A stretch of 64,000 nt of DNA from Didymella arachidicola (taxonomy: Eukaryota; Ascomycota; Dothideomycetes; Pleosporales; Didymellaceae): NCBI GenBank assembly GCA_016630955.3, contig CM049992.1:1054001-1118000 (forward strand), in the 5' to 3' direction. Of this stretch, positions 11,209 through 21,885 are shown piece after piece (positions within the stretch are counted from its first letter, which is position 1; each line of letters starts with the position of its first letter). Under the pieces are notes generated by a model, which worked only from the letters and a program-made list of their open reading frames with translations, made no database searches and was not told the DNA's origin. The position numbers were made by a program, and so were the translations under genes.

Positions 11209-12840
11209 GATGACTAAGTGATTGAGAGATGACCGAGAAGGATCAAGACGTGAGCGATAGGCTAGAGGCTGGAAGCTGAAGAAAAAAGGAAGAGCTGCTG
11301 AAGTAAAGCTGATGAGGACATCTGGGTACTCATCGAGATGATATATATACGTGATGGCGGCCGTGTGTGCCTTGAGAGCTTTCACACTGACCACACGAGT
11401 GCAACACAGCACGCACAAGCTTTTTTAAGGAGCTTGACTGGACTGGGCAGCTGCAGCTGGATCTGGGCACGAAGCTTGGAGTTGCTAAGTGCTCCACGCC
11501 GAGCATAGTGGGTCAGTGTGCTCGAAATTATCTCCATAAACGGGAGGAGGAAACTAAACTGGCACCTCGAGCGTGTTCTCCCATTAGTTCAAACGATGCA
11601 AGTGGCTGACACAGCGGGAGTGTGTGTACATGCGGAAGGTCATGCTGTCTTCACCATGGGTCGCAGATGATAAGGAGCTCGATATGTGTAGGATTGATGC
11701 CAAAGCAATGCCACCACAATCTCTGTCAACGCTTGGCATTGTCGATCACTCTTGTTTAAATTAGAGCTTTTCTTGGCTGTGGAGAGTATCTAAGCAGAGC
11801 ATTGATAGGGCGGAGTGACCTTCCGGTAGCGGGCACGGCAGCAGAGATGATATCAAAGAGTAATCGAGTCGGCAAAGTAGGTTTACGCTCATGATGGCAT
11901 TATCATCAACCTGCGGCGATGGCACTGTCAAGCTCTCAGTATTCCGCTGTCACGGGGGCATGTTCTCTGGTCAGTCCCTGTAGGAATGCTTGTTCGCCAT
12001 GGGAGTATTGAGGCTGGTGGTTTCCGCGGGAAACGGCGACATGCATGTCGTCTGCACCACCGTTTGGTCAAGCTTTTCCATTGAGTGCAGCGATCGGTCA
12101 GCTAGCATCCTGAAATTAGGCAGGAGGTAAACGGCTGAAGTCGATGTCGGAGGATTCGCAAAGAGACCTCGGGTGCTCGGGAACATCGAGCGAGCCTTCC
12201 GAAGTTGGCGCTAACCTCAAGCCCTTGCCTGATTGGGCGATGGCCTGCGGCTGTGGCAGCGGGAAAGAGCCATCGCGCCGCAGCTCCAGACTCCTTTCAT
12301 GAAACATCAACACGGCTAACAGCATCGAGCCCACTGCTGCTGCCGTCTCTCGGCAGCTGATCCTCGAAGAAGGGGATGGACGTCCTGCAATCTGCATCTC
12401 GTGGCTTCAGCAAGCCGCGCTCGTGGCACTTACCCACTGAGGCAGGTCGCGACAAAGGCTCCTACAGAATGCGACCTCATTCGTCCCGTTCTCTGTACTA
12501 TGTATCAGCCAAGAGCCATAGCGGACACTTGCGTATAATGTTATGACATGCATCACTAGAATTGTGATGTCGCTGATTAACAGTTTCGACGTCATTGCTC
12601 CAACTCGAAGGCGATAAGACACACACTCAGTCGACGTAGCAGTGGGCAAACAACAAGCGGGATCTGTCATCTAAACCGATGTTTCCAGACTCAAGTGGTC
12701 GAACATAGACAGCGTTTGACTCCTGCCAATCTCGGCCTGGTCTCCCCCGCTGCCCAGAAACGTCGCACCACCAACTTCATCAAGGCAATAACCTTGGAGT
12801 ATCTGGACTCAAGACCAGACTCTCACTCAGACATCAATCT
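11209..12840. other. Long divergent intergenic region
   Basis: 1.6 kb between the deuterolysin gene (leftward) and its prodomain-like neighbour (rightward). It holds both promoters. Minus-strand frames around 11971-12670 lack domains and I treat them as chance. Confidence 0.5.
11340..11350 (-). promoter_or_regulatory. Possible TATA box of the deuterolysin gene
   Basis: An alternating TATATATA tract lies about 135 bp upstream of the deuterolysin ATG, matching the spacing of the TATA-like element of the AA9 gene. Confidence 0.35.
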
Positions 12841-13440
12841 ATGGCCAACGTTTACAGATACTTCAACGTTCGCAACACGCTCCTCGCCGCCGTAGCCGTC
12901 ACCCTGTTTGGAGGCTACTGCATCTCCCAATCTCCCAGCCCCAGTTCCTTCACGATGTCGCAAACGTCCAGTGAGGTCCCAGGACTGTCCATATCGCTCT
13001 CGCAAATATCCAAGGATCCACCGACATTGCGCGTAACGCTGAAGAACGGCAACGACGCTACGCCTTACACTTTACTCAAATGGGGCACGCCGCTGGACGA
13101 CGCAGCCCTGAACACCGGCGTGTTCAAAATCACGGACGCAAACTCTGGCACTGAGGTCGAGCAGTTGGCTTTGCAGATCAGGAGGAAGATGCCGCCTGGG
13201 CAGAGTCAGCTTACAGGCGTGAAGCCGGGAGAAGAGGAGAGCATTGAGGTCGTTTTTGACAGACCGTGGATGCCCGAGACGAAGCCAGCAAAGTACAAGG
13301 TACATGCGCAGGGACTACTGAAGGGTGCTTGGGATAAAGAAAAGAGCGCAGTGACCGACGACGAGACAAATGAGTACACGAACAGCCCGTTGGCGGGGAA
13401 GACGTTCCAGACGAACGAGGTTGAATTGATTGTAGAGTGA
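12841..13440 (+). CDS. Stand-alone deuterolysin-prodomain-like protein
   Basis: Single-exon frame of 199 aa from the ATG at 12841. Residues 10-30 form one hydrophobic segment (signal anchor or signal peptide). A second ATG at 12955, just before residues PGLSISL, would give a soluble protein. From there the chain resembles the prodomain of the M35 gene at 10102-11208: it shares the order LSI-L, V-x-N-G, LL-x-x-GT-x-LD, a middle L-x-L strand, GE-x-x-x-V-V, Y/F-x-V-x-A-x-G and a final T/V-x-L-x-V strand. There is no HExxH or protease domain. It ends cleanly at TGA. The relation is by my own visual alignment. Function is unknown; a chaperone or inhibitor role in trans is only inference. Confidence 0.75.
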   Translation: MANVYRYFNVRNTLLAAVAVTLFGGYCISQSPSPSSFTMSQTSSEVPGLSISLSQISKDPPTLRVTLKNGNDATPYTLLKWGTPLDDAALNTGVFKITDANSGTEVEQLALQIRRKMPPGQSQLTGVKPGEEESIEVVFDRPWMPETKPAKYKVHAQGLLKGAWDKEKSAVTDDETNEYTNSPLAGKTFQTNEVELIVE

Positions 13441-13907
13441 GCTCATGTTTGTTGGGTAACCACTCGAAACAATCGTATAGTCTCTTCCGCATTGTGCATT
13501 ATTCCTCTGCCTCTCAGTCAAACCACAGTTGTAGGAGGCTCGAAGGGACGAGCAATACAATTTGTTCTCACAGATCTGAAAACACGGATCTCGCAACATT
13601 TCGACAGCGCCCCACTCATTGGCATCAAAACTGAGTATGCTCGTATTATTCCGCGGACTAACCGGGTCAAGTCACCTTCTGGTAGCGTCGTATAAAGGAT
13701 AGCGCGGCATGCAGCATTAGTGGCTGACATCGCCAAGCCAGGCGCAGTACAGTTTACCGAGATACTAATGCACCATCAAGAGTACACCACGATACTTCAC
13801 ATCATGGCTGCCTGATTGCAAGAGCAGTCTTCATTGTTTTTCTCTGCCATTGCCGTTGAGTAGGTTTGCGTATTAGACTACACTGCACAACCTCACCCAC
13901 AGCCACC
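13441..13907. other. Intergenic
   Basis: About 470 bp containing the 3' flank of the prodomain-like gene and the promoter of the next gene. No feature seen. Confidence 0.5.
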
Positions 13908-14731
13908 ATGCTTCTCACAATCCTGCCACTCCTGCTTGCGGCCACCTGGGCCCAAAACACCACCTACTCACAAACCCATAATGCAAACTCTCCAACACAA
14001 ATCGCAATTTATCCACCCTTCCCCATCCGTAGCGACACTAATATGCAACACACCCAACGCGCCTACGACGTCTCACTCATCACCTTGATCAGCTCCACAA
14101 CGCTGGTCTATGCCATCTCCTGCTCTCCCTGGACGACCATGACCCGCTTCAATGACGTTTGCGGGACGTCGTATGTGCCCAGCGTCGTCACCGTGACCGA
14201 GGGCCCAGACGCGTGGCAGTGGACTGCGCAGGGCAAGATGTTGTACTGCACGGGACTGAAGGAGAAGACGAAGAGCTGCACGAGTGTAACGAATAATTTG
14301 GAGAGTTACTTTGCCCCCCTAACTGGGACGACGGAGGATTTTCTGCCAGGGTTTCTAGGTTATTTTACAACCATGAGCCCCGTTGCCGTGAACGTTACGG
14401 CAGGATTTGAGAACGTGCCTTCGACGGGTAAGTGGTCCTATAGACGACTGGAGATTTGCTGATGAGTGCAGTTCTGGCAAGTCTGAGGGACGATGCTACG
14501 GCGCTGGTCTCGATTCAAACGGGTGGTCCCAGTATGTCAGGTTCTGTACCTGTGTCGACGAGGGGTCCTTCGAGCTTCACTGCGCCGGTATTGGGGGTGC
14601 CGTCAAATTCGAATACGGGTTCCAGGGGCACGACTTCAACAGGTGCTGCTGCCCGCGCTACTGGAGCCATTGGCCGAGAGATGTTGTTTGGCGCGGTCGG
14701 GGCTGTGGGCGCTGGCATCTTCGGGTTGTGA
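13908..14731 (+). CDS. Probable GPI-anchored secreted protein, unknown function
   Basis: Two exons (13908-14427 and 14472-14731) with a 44-nt intron (GTAAGT...CAG) give 259 aa. The ATG sits in a near-ideal GCCACCATG context and opens a signal peptide (MLLTILPLLLAATWAQ). The middle carries N-glycosylation sequons and several cysteines (CSPW, DVCGTSY, YCTG, SCTS). The C-terminal third is Ser/Thr/Gly-rich and ends in a hydrophobic stretch (MLFGAVGAVGAGIFGL) with a small-residue region before it, as in GPI-anchor signals. I do not recognise a catalytic domain. It is probably a cell-wall or plasma-membrane surface protein. Confidence 0.75.
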
Positions 14732-14945
14732 GGGAGACACTAGCTATGCGAGCGGGCCTTTCAAGTCAAATCCTTTACTAGGGTGCTTCAGCATATCGCA
14801 TTAGCGTATGAAACAATGGTGGACAAGTGGCACATACTGAGAGAAAACCCTACGTGCGGCCGGTACAACGATTCTTGAACTTCAAGAATGTCTGTCCTGG
14901 TATAGCTTGAGATAAACGCGCGCAAAAATGGTTTACCTGCTGACC

Positions 14946-15647
14946 TCAGGCATCGGCTTTATTATTAGCCATGAGTCCCCCGTTTGCTCCGATCTCTTCA
15001 GGCAGATGCTTCGTCTGGCTAGCCAGCTTCCTCGTCTCCTGCACAAGCTGACCTCTATACATCTCGTTCATCGTACTCGATGTTTTGAACCTCGCTCAGA
15101 GATCGTCAGTCATAGAGCTCTCCATGATGTGCCTCCATTCCAGATTGACCTGCTGCTCAAACTGAGCCATCGCGAGCACCTCGCCAGTGAAACGAGCAAC
15201 AAGTTCGTTCAGATTCATTTCCCTACTCTTCCAGAATCGAGGCTCCGAAATGGAAGTCTTGATTCTAGCAGATGTTGCAGCTATCATGGCCTGTAGGCGG
15301 GCCTTTGCATATGTCGTTTTCGCCGTTTAGCCCTTGAGTTGGGTTTGGAGGTGGTGGATCAGCTTGAGAAGATCCGCAATGTTCACTTCTGAGACCGCGT
15401 GGAAATCTGGAGCAGACTCTGTGATCTGTAGCTTCTCGTGGTGTCCTGTTGTCGTCATAAGTACATCTTTAAACCTTTGCTTGATCTTGTCCTCCGTCGA
15501 AGAAACCACGGGTGTTGAGCCATGTATAGAAAGTGACAAGCCAGATAACGGCTTTTGAGAGTCAGCAGAGATTCGAGCTTGCTTTGACGCAATAAGACAT
15601 AGGATCAGGCGAGTAGATCGTTGGAGTGACCAAGTGGCGTAAAACAC
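14946..15647 (-). pseudogene. Coiled-coil type gene with two in-frame stops
   Basis: One reading frame on the minus strand from 15647 to a TGA at 14948-14946 reads as a single helical protein but contains TAA at 15329-15327 and TGA at 15098-15096. Coding character continues across both (…HHLQTQLKG, stop, TAKTTYAKARLQAM…; …ESSMTDDL, stop, ARFKTSSTMNEM…). The content is charged and helical, like fungal coiled-coil proteins of unknown function. Each stop is one C-to-T change from a sense codon (CAA, CGA). No GT-AG introns fit around the stops. The beginning of the gene is not identified: the first codon is GTG preceded by a stop. Confidence 0.5.
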
Positions 15648-16325
15648 TCAGTATGACGAGCAGCTCTATTCTATGTTGTTGGCTGCAGCAATCTCTCAGA
15701 TACATGCACCAAGTATAGAAGTAATGTCGACCTTTTCGGTCCTCCGATCTCTAGGCATGGTTCGCGGGGAGGACTTGGTTTCCAGCTCGAAAAGCTATCG
15801 GGTTAGCATATGTTTCTTCCATTGGTAAGCGGCTCAGGCAGTCTTCCCTTTTGAAGACCGTGCTTGCAAGCGTTCTCTCACCAACACTTCCACCGGACAA
15901 ATAACGGAGGAACAGTCAGGGGACGATACGGTCAAGCGAAAGACGATGAGTGAATCGATGATGATGTTGTGTCAATGTATTGAGTATGTCATCGCGACGT
16001 CGTGCCGCAGGCAGCGTATTGCAACATCCTAAAAGTAAAAACGACACTCTGTAGAACGACAAAAGACAAGTAGGGAAAGGGTATCTCGAGACACAATATA
16101 CAAAGGCGTGAAACGCGTCGCTCCCACCGACCGTAACGCCCTGTCGTAGTCGTCGAGCTCTGGCACATGTATACCGCCCAGAGGATCAGTCGCGCAATGA
16201 CACCCAATACGCCCTTGACAAACGCCATAGTATGCAACTGAAGGAAAACGTCGTAGGTGCATATGCACCATGAAGTCAAGTTGATTGACAATCTCGAGAG
16301 GACGAATGACAACGCCGGAACCGCC
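15648..16325. other. Intergenic, 3' side of MAF1
   Basis: About 0.7 kb downstream of MAF1 (transcribed leftward). The short overlapping minus-strand frames at 15989-16312 are likely 3' UTR shadows. Confidence 0.5.
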
Positions 16326-17420
16326 CTATAGCTCCATGCGGTCCATGATGCCCTGGCTCATCGTTCGGACACCACTCTTGCGCCTGTGCATTTCAACCAG
16401 GCTCTCTACGTCGCTATCGCCCTCGCTCTCGTAGTAGTCGGCATCCATGCTCATTTCACGGATAGGCACGAAGCGATCCTGGTCAGCATCGACGACGTCG
16501 CCGGGGTGGTCAATCACCATGTTATCCAGTTCGTCACTATCGCCGTAAGCCTCGAGGCCCTTCTTCGCGCGATCGCCTAGCCAATATTCGGCCCGCTTGC
16601 GCGATCCAGCGTTGGTGCTTGACTCGAAGTTCGACTGCTTGAATTTGCTCATAAGCGACATGGACATGCTCGGACTCGGCGACAGAGCTGAGATGCCGCG
16701 CAGGTAGAAATAGCCGACGCGCTTGCGGTCCCGGTTGTAGAGAAAGAAGTGATGACTCCAGATAGCGCCGTCGTCGGCGAAAGGGTCATCTGACGGTTCC
16801 CACGCGTAGTACTCGCAGTTGGCCATGTCCATTTCGCTGTCGAGCAGCTGCCAGGAACGAGGGCTCCATATCGGTGAGCCGAGCGGTGTGACAGCGCCTG
16901 CGGGTAGGCCGGCCGAGTACACCTGGGGTCGAAGGTAGTACATTGTCTGGTCGATCTTGTGTATAAAGCTCTGCTGTGTTTCGCGGCGGAACTCGTCTGG
17001 GTTCAGTGTGTTGGCGAAGTCATAGTCGATGTGCGTCGCGTTGAGGGTCGCAATGAGGTAGGCGAAAGTGTGCCTATTCGAAGCTTCGTTGAAGCTCCCA
17101 AACGGCGTATCCCTGTCGGTATCGATATCGTCGGCGAATTGCGCAGCGGACTGCTCTGACAGATCTGCGATGGCTGCGAGATGATCTCTGTGCCTTGCTT
17201 CGAGCGTGTTCTCTATGCGCTTGTAGAGCTTCTTATCGCTGCCGGCTGCTTTGACCGTCCAAAGGTCGCAGCCGCCAATGATGGCAGTGTCTTGGGTGTC
17301 GAAATTAAGCGCGAGGTTGACCTCATGGAGGGCGCACAAATCAAGGTACTGCAGGGCGCTAGTCAGTTACATCATCACACATGGCGACGCGTAGAAAGGG
17401 GGCCTTGTACGCACCTTCAT
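16326..17420 (-). CDS. MAF1: MAF1, repressor of RNA polymerase III
   Basis: Nuclear/cytoplasmic protein that shuts down tRNA and 5S transcription by binding RNA polymerase III under stress or nutrient limitation. Exon 1 is only two codons (ATG AAG, 17420-17415). A 66-nt intron (17414-17349, GTGCGT...CAG) follows, then exon 2 (17348-16326), giving 342 aa that begin MKYLDLCAL as in other Maf1 proteins. The A box is seen as LNFDTQDTAIIGGCDLW and KAAGSDKKLYK. The later boxes appear as the WSPRSW region and IWSHHFFLYNRDRKRVGYF. Between them lies a variable region of phosphorylation type. The acidic tail (YYESEGDSDVES) and the RRKSG site near the end fit kinase control (PKA/Sch9 in yeast). The tiny first exon is easily missed by gene finders. 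Confidence 0.96.
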
Positions 17421-18551
17421 AGTGTCGGAATGGGTTCCTGACTGTCGCTGATGATTGCTGATGATGGTGCGACTATTCAGAGATGCTCAAGGCTTTGTGA
17501 CAGCGTGCCGAAGCTGCTGGCTTTGTGGGTGCTCCTTTATCGTGGGGTGGGCCTGCGCGAGCCGATGCAACAGATAGCAACAACTCTAGGCTGGCTGCGG
17601 AGAGGTGAGGATACTGTTGAAACGGCCAGACAGTCGTCTAGCAGGCGAGGGACATGTAGTAATCGTGGGTGGTGGGTGGTGGTGTGAGGCCGATTGCGTC
17701 GTGCGTCGTCGAAGCCGTGTTGCGGAGCCATCGCTTGGCGGGCTAAAGCAGCGGTCGGCCAGGTGCCAACGCGGTTGCCGCTGATTGGTCCCAGAACAGC
17801 CGAACATATCAGCCAACGAACATCTGGCGACAGTCAGAGTGGGACAGCGAGAGCCCGTCAGTGGTGTCGCAGAGTGCTGCTAATTGTGTTGGTGTTTGTG
17901 GATGTGTGGACTGGACGTGATGGACGCGGTGCATGACAGCCGGCAGGGCGAGCACATGAAGAAGTGGACAGCAGCATTGGTTGCCTGATAACGAGCTCCT
18001 GAGGAACTCGGCAACGATGGTTTCATTGATCGAGAAGCTGGGGTTCTGGGAGAAGGACCAGGTGTGATCCGAACCACTTGCTGTCACATGTGCATGTAGT
18101 GCGGTCTGCTGATATAGAGTCTGTAGCTAGAGTGTTGAGCTTGTTAGACTAGCAGAAAGAGGTCAAGGAAAGGGAGAGCCAGATAGCAATCTCGATAGCA
18201 TGACATTGTAATCACGTTCGAGCCCCACAGACCGCTAATGCCAAACCTGGTGGTCGAGTCCATCACTCGCTAGACTCGGATGTATAGTTGAAGTAGATAG
18301 AGTACAGCCATAGTCGTCCGCGTTTCACGGCAAGACGACTGATAGTGCATTCTCCTGTCGCCATGATCTTTGCGCCGAATAACTCCGTGCTCGATGCGCC
18401 GTTCGCCGTGCAATGATGTCCCTGTGTCTGCGATGCTACAAGATGCCGCTGTCCCGCAAGCGTCCCTTGAACTCATCTGCTGCCTGGTCCCGGGGGCGAC
18501 ACGGTCAGTGATAATTCCTGCTTCTTTGCGAAACAGGCCTACGTCGACATG
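17421..18551. other. Intergenic, MAF1 promoter side
   Basis: 1.1 kb between the MAF1 start and the 3' end of the AP-1 sigma gene, both leftward. A GGTGGTGGGTGGTGGTG-type tract lies near 17670. No gene is supported. Confidence 0.5.
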
Positions 18552-19278
18552 CTACATGATCTTCGAGTGGATGTCGTCCTCGGCCTGGGCAGCGGCGAGC
18601 GAGTGTCAGCCACATGGCGCTCATGGCGTGTGGGAGAGAACGAAGATCAAGGGCCCAGTTCGCTCACCTCCATGTCCTCTAGGCTATCCTGCTGCCCAAT
18701 GCAGCGCAGCACGTTCTTCTTGCTGCTCTCTTGCATCTCGCCGGCTAGCAGCAGCTCATCGAGGATGAAGTAGGCCTTCTGGAAGTTGAAGATGATGTCG
18801 AGCTCGCAAACGTTGCCGTAGTACTTGTCCATCTGCTCGACATAGCGATGGACAATCTCGAGGGTGATTAGCTCATTGTCGGTGGAGTCGCAGCCGGCGA
18901 TGAAGAAGAGCGAGGCGTAGCGGCGATATACGATCTTGGTATCTGGCAGATTGTGTGAGCCTAGCGAAGAGCTACCCCTGCCGGGACCCACCCACCTTTG
19001 TATTCGAGGAAGTTGCACATGCGTGTGCGGCGGGCGAGGACGAGCTGCGAGACGTCCTTGACGATTTTGGCCTTGTCTTTAGGAGCGAGTGTGGTGAACC
19101 ACTTGGCTAGGCGCTGCGAGCTTCAGCAGTGCGGCGTGTGTCTAGGGTGAGGTACCAACCACTTTGCCCTGCCGTGAGAGCAGGATGAGATATCTTTGAA
19201 GCCGTTAACATCGTATTATCTGCATCACTTCACACTGCGAAGCTGATGCGCAGGGGTAGATTCATACTTGATTGTCAT
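18552..19278 (-). CDS. aps1: AP-1 clathrin adaptor complex sigma subunit
   Basis: Small chain of the AP-1 adaptor that sorts cargo into clathrin vesicles at the trans-Golgi/endosome. Five exons: 19278-19268, 19193-19160, 19113-18996, 18942-18668, 18584-18552, giving 156 aa. The assembled product starts MTIKYLILLSRQGKV, continues RLAKWFTT…ARRTRMCNFLEYK, then DTKIVYRRYASLFFIAG, and ends AEDDIHSKIM. This is the longin-like sigma fold at standard length. Donors are GTATGA, GTTGGT (weak), GTGGGT and GTGAGC; the last exon encodes only ten residues. The AP-1 rather than AP-2 assignment rests on the RRYASLFF and CDSTDNELITLEIVHRYVE segments. It is divergent from the GCL regulatory subunit gene. Confidence 0.95.
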
Positions 19279-19675
19279 GGTGGTTGGGGGCTGTCCAGCA
19301 GTGTTGTGCTGTTCTTTGGAGATGTTGTAGCCAACGAGATCGGCAGCGACGGCGACGGCGGCGGACTGCGGACAAGCCCCGCGGAACGTCAAAGCACGCG
19401 CACCACCCCGCCATCGTTGAAGTCATAAACATCTACATGCCGCGATTTCTTGCCAACATCTAAAGTGCAGTCAAGCGTCCAAGACACTGGATCTATCTCT
19501 CACGCAACTTCTCCGGCGGATTGAACTGTAGTACCGCCGCTAATTAAGCAGTCGCTGACAAACATCCTTCCTCGAACGATTAAAAAAGGAAGGAACTCCC
19601 CTGCCCGCAAACACCTTTGTCAGTGGCTGACAGATTTTGGAGCCTCAAGCTGGAATAAGGAAGACCATAGTCGCC
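19279..19675. promoter_or_regulatory. Bidirectional promoter region, AP-1 sigma / GCL regulatory subunit
   Basis: 397 bp between two divergent start codons (19278 minus, 19676 plus), so both promoters must lie here. A TTAAAAAAGG stretch near 19580 is a possible rightward core element. No defined operator is recognised. Confidence 0.5.
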
Positions 19676-20645
19676 ATGAAGCTCGTACTGTCCACCTCGT
19701 ATGTCTTGCAGCACCGTTTGGACCATGGCACCTGACATTCACAGCAACATCATGTCCGGGGGCCCCTCGGTCATGCGCCGCCCGTTCTTCGAGAAATCAA
19801 ACACTGAATTAACCTCTTCGTTGCGTTCGAACTTCACGAATCAGCAAGATTCGCCCACACAGTCTAGCCCCAGCTACAAGACATGGACGACACAGACCGC
19901 AGGCGCCCTCTACATACCCACACACGAGCCGTCGCCGCTCACTGAGCCTCGCGAATCCTACGACATCACCGTCAAACTGTTCTACCTGCCGAATATCCCC
20001 ACCGACCGTCGATGTGCCCAGACGAGAGAAGCAATCGAATTGGTGTTGAAGGAGCTAGGGAGCCAGTCGATCGACCTTCTTATTGTCAGCTTCCCAGGGA
20101 TATCCTTCGACGCAGATGACGAGGACTCAGATTTGGAGGACCCTCCATCCGCACCGCAGTCTACGTCAGAAGGTTGCGACGAATCTGAAGTGCCTCCAGA
20201 GGTTATCGAAACAATGGTAGCGACATGGAAGACATTAGAGAAGCTTCACAGCGAGGGTTTGGTGTCGAAGTTGGGCATCGCAGAGTTTGGAGTCGCACGC
20301 CTGCAAAGATTCCTGGAGCACACGACCATCAAGCCAAGCGTCAACCAGATCAACGTCCGCGACTGCTGTGTCGTTCCAAAACCGCTCATTCTGTACGCGA
20401 AGCAGCAGCAGATCGAACTCCTCACGCACAATGATTGCACGAATATTTTGCCCCGAGGAACACTGAGGCAGATACTGGGATCAGGAAATAGCGGATGCGG
20501 AGTGCTCGCCAGTGATTCAAATACGGAGGGGCTCAAGGGTGATGTGGCACCGCAATGGGTTGTCAAATACACTGCGGTAGTCAAGGATAGAGGTGTGGTT
20601 GAAAATAAGGGCTATTTTGCGGTCGCAGAGCTACGAGACGAGTAG
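19676..20645 (+). CDS. Glutamate-cysteine ligase regulatory (modifier) subunit
   Basis: Aldo/keto-reductase-fold protein that modulates the catalytic subunit of glutamate-cysteine ligase, the first step of glutathione synthesis. Exon 1 (19676-19698) encodes MKLVLSTS. A 46-nt intron (GTATGT...CAG) is followed by exon 2 (19745-20645), giving 307 aa. The core carries the AKR-like barrel segments: SYDITVKLFYLPN, IDLLIVSFPG, WKTLEKLHSEGLVSKLGIAEF, PSVNQINVRDC and LLTHNDC. There is an acidic insert (DADDEDSDLEDPP) and a C-terminal WVVKYTAVVKDRGVVENKGYFAVAEL. The catalytic AKR tetrad is not preserved, as expected for the regulatory subunit. The family call is by motif recognition. Confidence 0.88.
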
Positions 20646-21867
20646 GAACAGCGACAATGAAGCCTCATCAATCCACAGACGCTGTCCAACCGGGATCTAG
20701 TGCAGCCTCTGGGGTGGAATGAGTCGACTACCTCATGTTCAAGCTCTGGATTGCTAGATTGGAATGGTTCAGTGGTCGTCATCGAATACCCTGGACCGTG
20801 GTTGATGACTACAAGAAACTGCTGCCTGAATAACGTGCATATATATCTTCGAGTAGGGGCACTCGATACCTCAACCTCAGCACAAATCTACCCAGAGCAT
20901 ATAATCTCTACCATATCAACGATGTAGTCTTCTACCAAGGCCATGCCTTTCGTCCGCCAACTGGCATATACTGCAACAAGACCATCAGTTTTACACACCC
21001 TACCATCAATCAAAGCGATTTCAGCGTGAATCTTCAATGCACTGACTTTCCCTGCGGCTTAAGGTCGACGTTACGCCTCTCAGATACCAGCAACGTCAAA
21101 CAGCTCCAGTGTGGCCCACGGTCATTTCTCCGATGTCATGCGACGCCTTAAGAAGCTTGAGGAGGGTCATGAAATGCTTGAGAAAAGGCATGCTGCTACT
21201 CAGCTCGAGAATAAGAAGCAGTGGCAACAGCTGCATCCGCACGATCAAGCGCTTGGGCAATCTATAGCCAAAACTGTACGTCCGACTTCCTGGGGTATCG
21301 GGTCCAAAGCCGAACGAGATAAAATTAGGAAACAGTCCGATTATAAGGTGGATGGATTCACGAGATTCAGTGTGCTGTTAGCAGCCACTGTTAGCGGCAT
21401 TGCTATTGGGCACCTCATTTGGACGGCCCCCTAGTATCTGGCTGCGGTAAATGCAGAAATTCACGCGGAGGGCCTTTGAGGCACAGCAAATAGTCAGGCA
21501 GAGTAGAATAATACGAACCGAAACTATAACGATCCGACCTATGCTAAGTCACACGTAGAAATTTCAGGATTCTTACTACTCCTGTTATAATCCTTAAACT
21601 ACTTCCATGCTGCGGCTAATAAAAAAAAAGATTTTGACGCAAGTGCTGTACTTAGGGAGGACCAAGCAAACTAAAATACCACATAAGGCATGATAAGCCG
21701 ATTGAGGAAGGTGCGTACCTAGCTGATCGGCTCTATTAAAGGTTGGCTTACCCGGGCTATTCTCCCATAGTCTCTACTAAGAATGGTTAAAGCACAGTCC
21801 TAACTTGACACTTCCACCTCCGCATCATTCACCATTTCAAAACGATTGTCTGGATTATCGCTCGGCC
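20646..21867. other. Intergenic with a possible small tail-anchored ORF
   Basis: 1.2 kb after the GCL gene. Only the 21138-21434 frame has protein-like features. The region 21435-21867 is AT-rich and without coding signal. Confidence 0.5.
21138..21434 (+). CDS. Possible small tail-anchored membrane protein
   Basis: From the ATG at 21138 a 98-aa frame begins with a coiled-coil-like stretch (MRRLKKLEEGHEMLEKR) and ends with one hydrophobic segment (FSVLLAATVSGIAIGHLIW), the plan of a tail-anchored protein. The frame stays open upstream to about 21063 without an ATG, so a 5' exon may be missing. No family is recognised. Moderate chance that it is real because of the helical repeat pattern and the membrane tail. 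Confidence 0.35.
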   Translation: MRRLKKLEEGHEMLEKRHAATQLENKKQWQQLHPHDQALGQSIAKTVRPTSWGIGSKAERDKIRKQSDYKVDGFTRFSVLLAATVSGIAIGHLIWTAP

Positions 21868-21882
21868 ATGAGCACATCCTGA
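21868..21882 (+). promoter_or_regulatory. Four-codon upstream ORF before the GNAT gene
   Basis: ATG AGC ACA TCC TGA lies only three bases before the main ATG at 21886, so ribosomes that initiate here would have to reinitiate almost at once. It may lower translation of the acetyltransferase. Confidence 0.45.
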
Positions 21883-21885
21883 TCA

